Origin: an uncultured Clostridiaceae bacterium
GTDB taxonomy: Bacteria; Bacillota; Clostridia; Clostridiales; Oxobacteraceae
DNA: 6,712 bases
Assembly (NCBI GenBank): GCA_937900065.1
Contig: CALCDS010000255.1
Coordinates: 1 to 6,712, forward strand
Reading direction: 5' to 3'
Of this stretch, positions 6,683 through 6,712 are shown piece by piece. The position numbers and the translations under genes are program-made. Positions within the stretch are counted from its first letter, which is position 1. Each line of letters starts with the position of its first letter. The notes below the pieces were generated by a model. The model did no database searches. It was not told where the DNA came from and saw nothing but the letters and a program-made list of their open reading frames with translations.

Positions 6683-6698
6683 TGTTTCACGTGAAACA
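6683..6698. other. parS: parS site, ParB-binding centromere element
   Basis: TGTTTCACGTGAAACA is a perfect 16-base palindrome identical to the parS consensus described for Bacillus subtilis Spo0J (ParB). ParB dimers bind such sites, spread along flanking DNA and load SMC to organise and segregate the replication origin region. In most bacteria parS copies cluster near oriC, often close to or inside parAB, noc and rsmG genes. The site therefore suggests that this window is origin-proximal on the chromosome. It differs from the Noc-binding sequence, which has a different core. Confidence 0.93.
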
Positions 6699-6712
6699 AT
6701 CTTTCAAAGCGC

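Noticed and set aside
6385..6699. Minus-strand open frame of about 104 codons beginning at parS with MFHVKH
   Set aside because: It lies mostly antisense to the Lon C-terminus and non-coding DNA, starts with TTG without a ribosome binding site, and its MFHVK start is only the parS palindrome read backwards.

Overview
The window looks like a chromosomal segment from a low-GC Gram-positive bacterium, most likely a clostridium-like member of the Firmicutes. The grounds are AT-rich coding sequence, strong purine-rich ribosome binding sites, two TTG starts in a row, a dedicated ECF-type transporter, a COG1067-type Lon protease, and an exact copy of the Bacillus-type parS site at the right edge. 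The parS copy suggests, but does not prove, that the segment lies in the origin-proximal part of the chromosome. All five complete operon genes and the protease gene lie on the + strand.

Layout. Positions 1-154 are a leader with no convincing complete gene; they hold a weak promoter candidate and a short inverted repeat. Positions 155-4020 are a tightly packed five-gene operon: a nucleoside phosphorylase of the Udp/DeoD superfamily (155-904), an ECF substrate-binding membrane protein (S component, 910-1515), the ECF transmembrane coupling protein EcfT (1585-2361), and two ECF ATPases (2349-3218 and 3205-4020). Three of the four junctions are 5 bases apart or overlap by 13-14 bases. A clear intrinsic terminator (4043-4088) closes the operon. 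A separate transcription unit follows, encoding an 800-residue Lon-type ATP-dependent protease (4174-6576). The last 136 bases are non-coding as far as can be seen and carry an inverted repeat, a perfect TATAAT and the parS palindrome (6683-6698).

How the genes work together. S, T, A and A' make a complete, self-contained ECF importer. Its neighbour is an enzyme that splits nucleosides with phosphate, so the simplest model is uptake of a nucleoside by the S component followed by phosphorolysis to base plus pentose-1-phosphate. The substrate is not certain: the phosphorylase keeps the phosphate-binding residues but lacks the segment that recognises uracil in E. coli uridine phosphorylase, and the S component belongs to no vitamin family that I recognise. 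The two ATPases are unequal: one carries a degenerate signature motif (LSERK) and the other an altered Walker A (GENNAGKST), and both changes would fall on the same composite ATP site. Lon is probably unrelated in function; its isoleucine codon use also differs strongly from the S-component gene.
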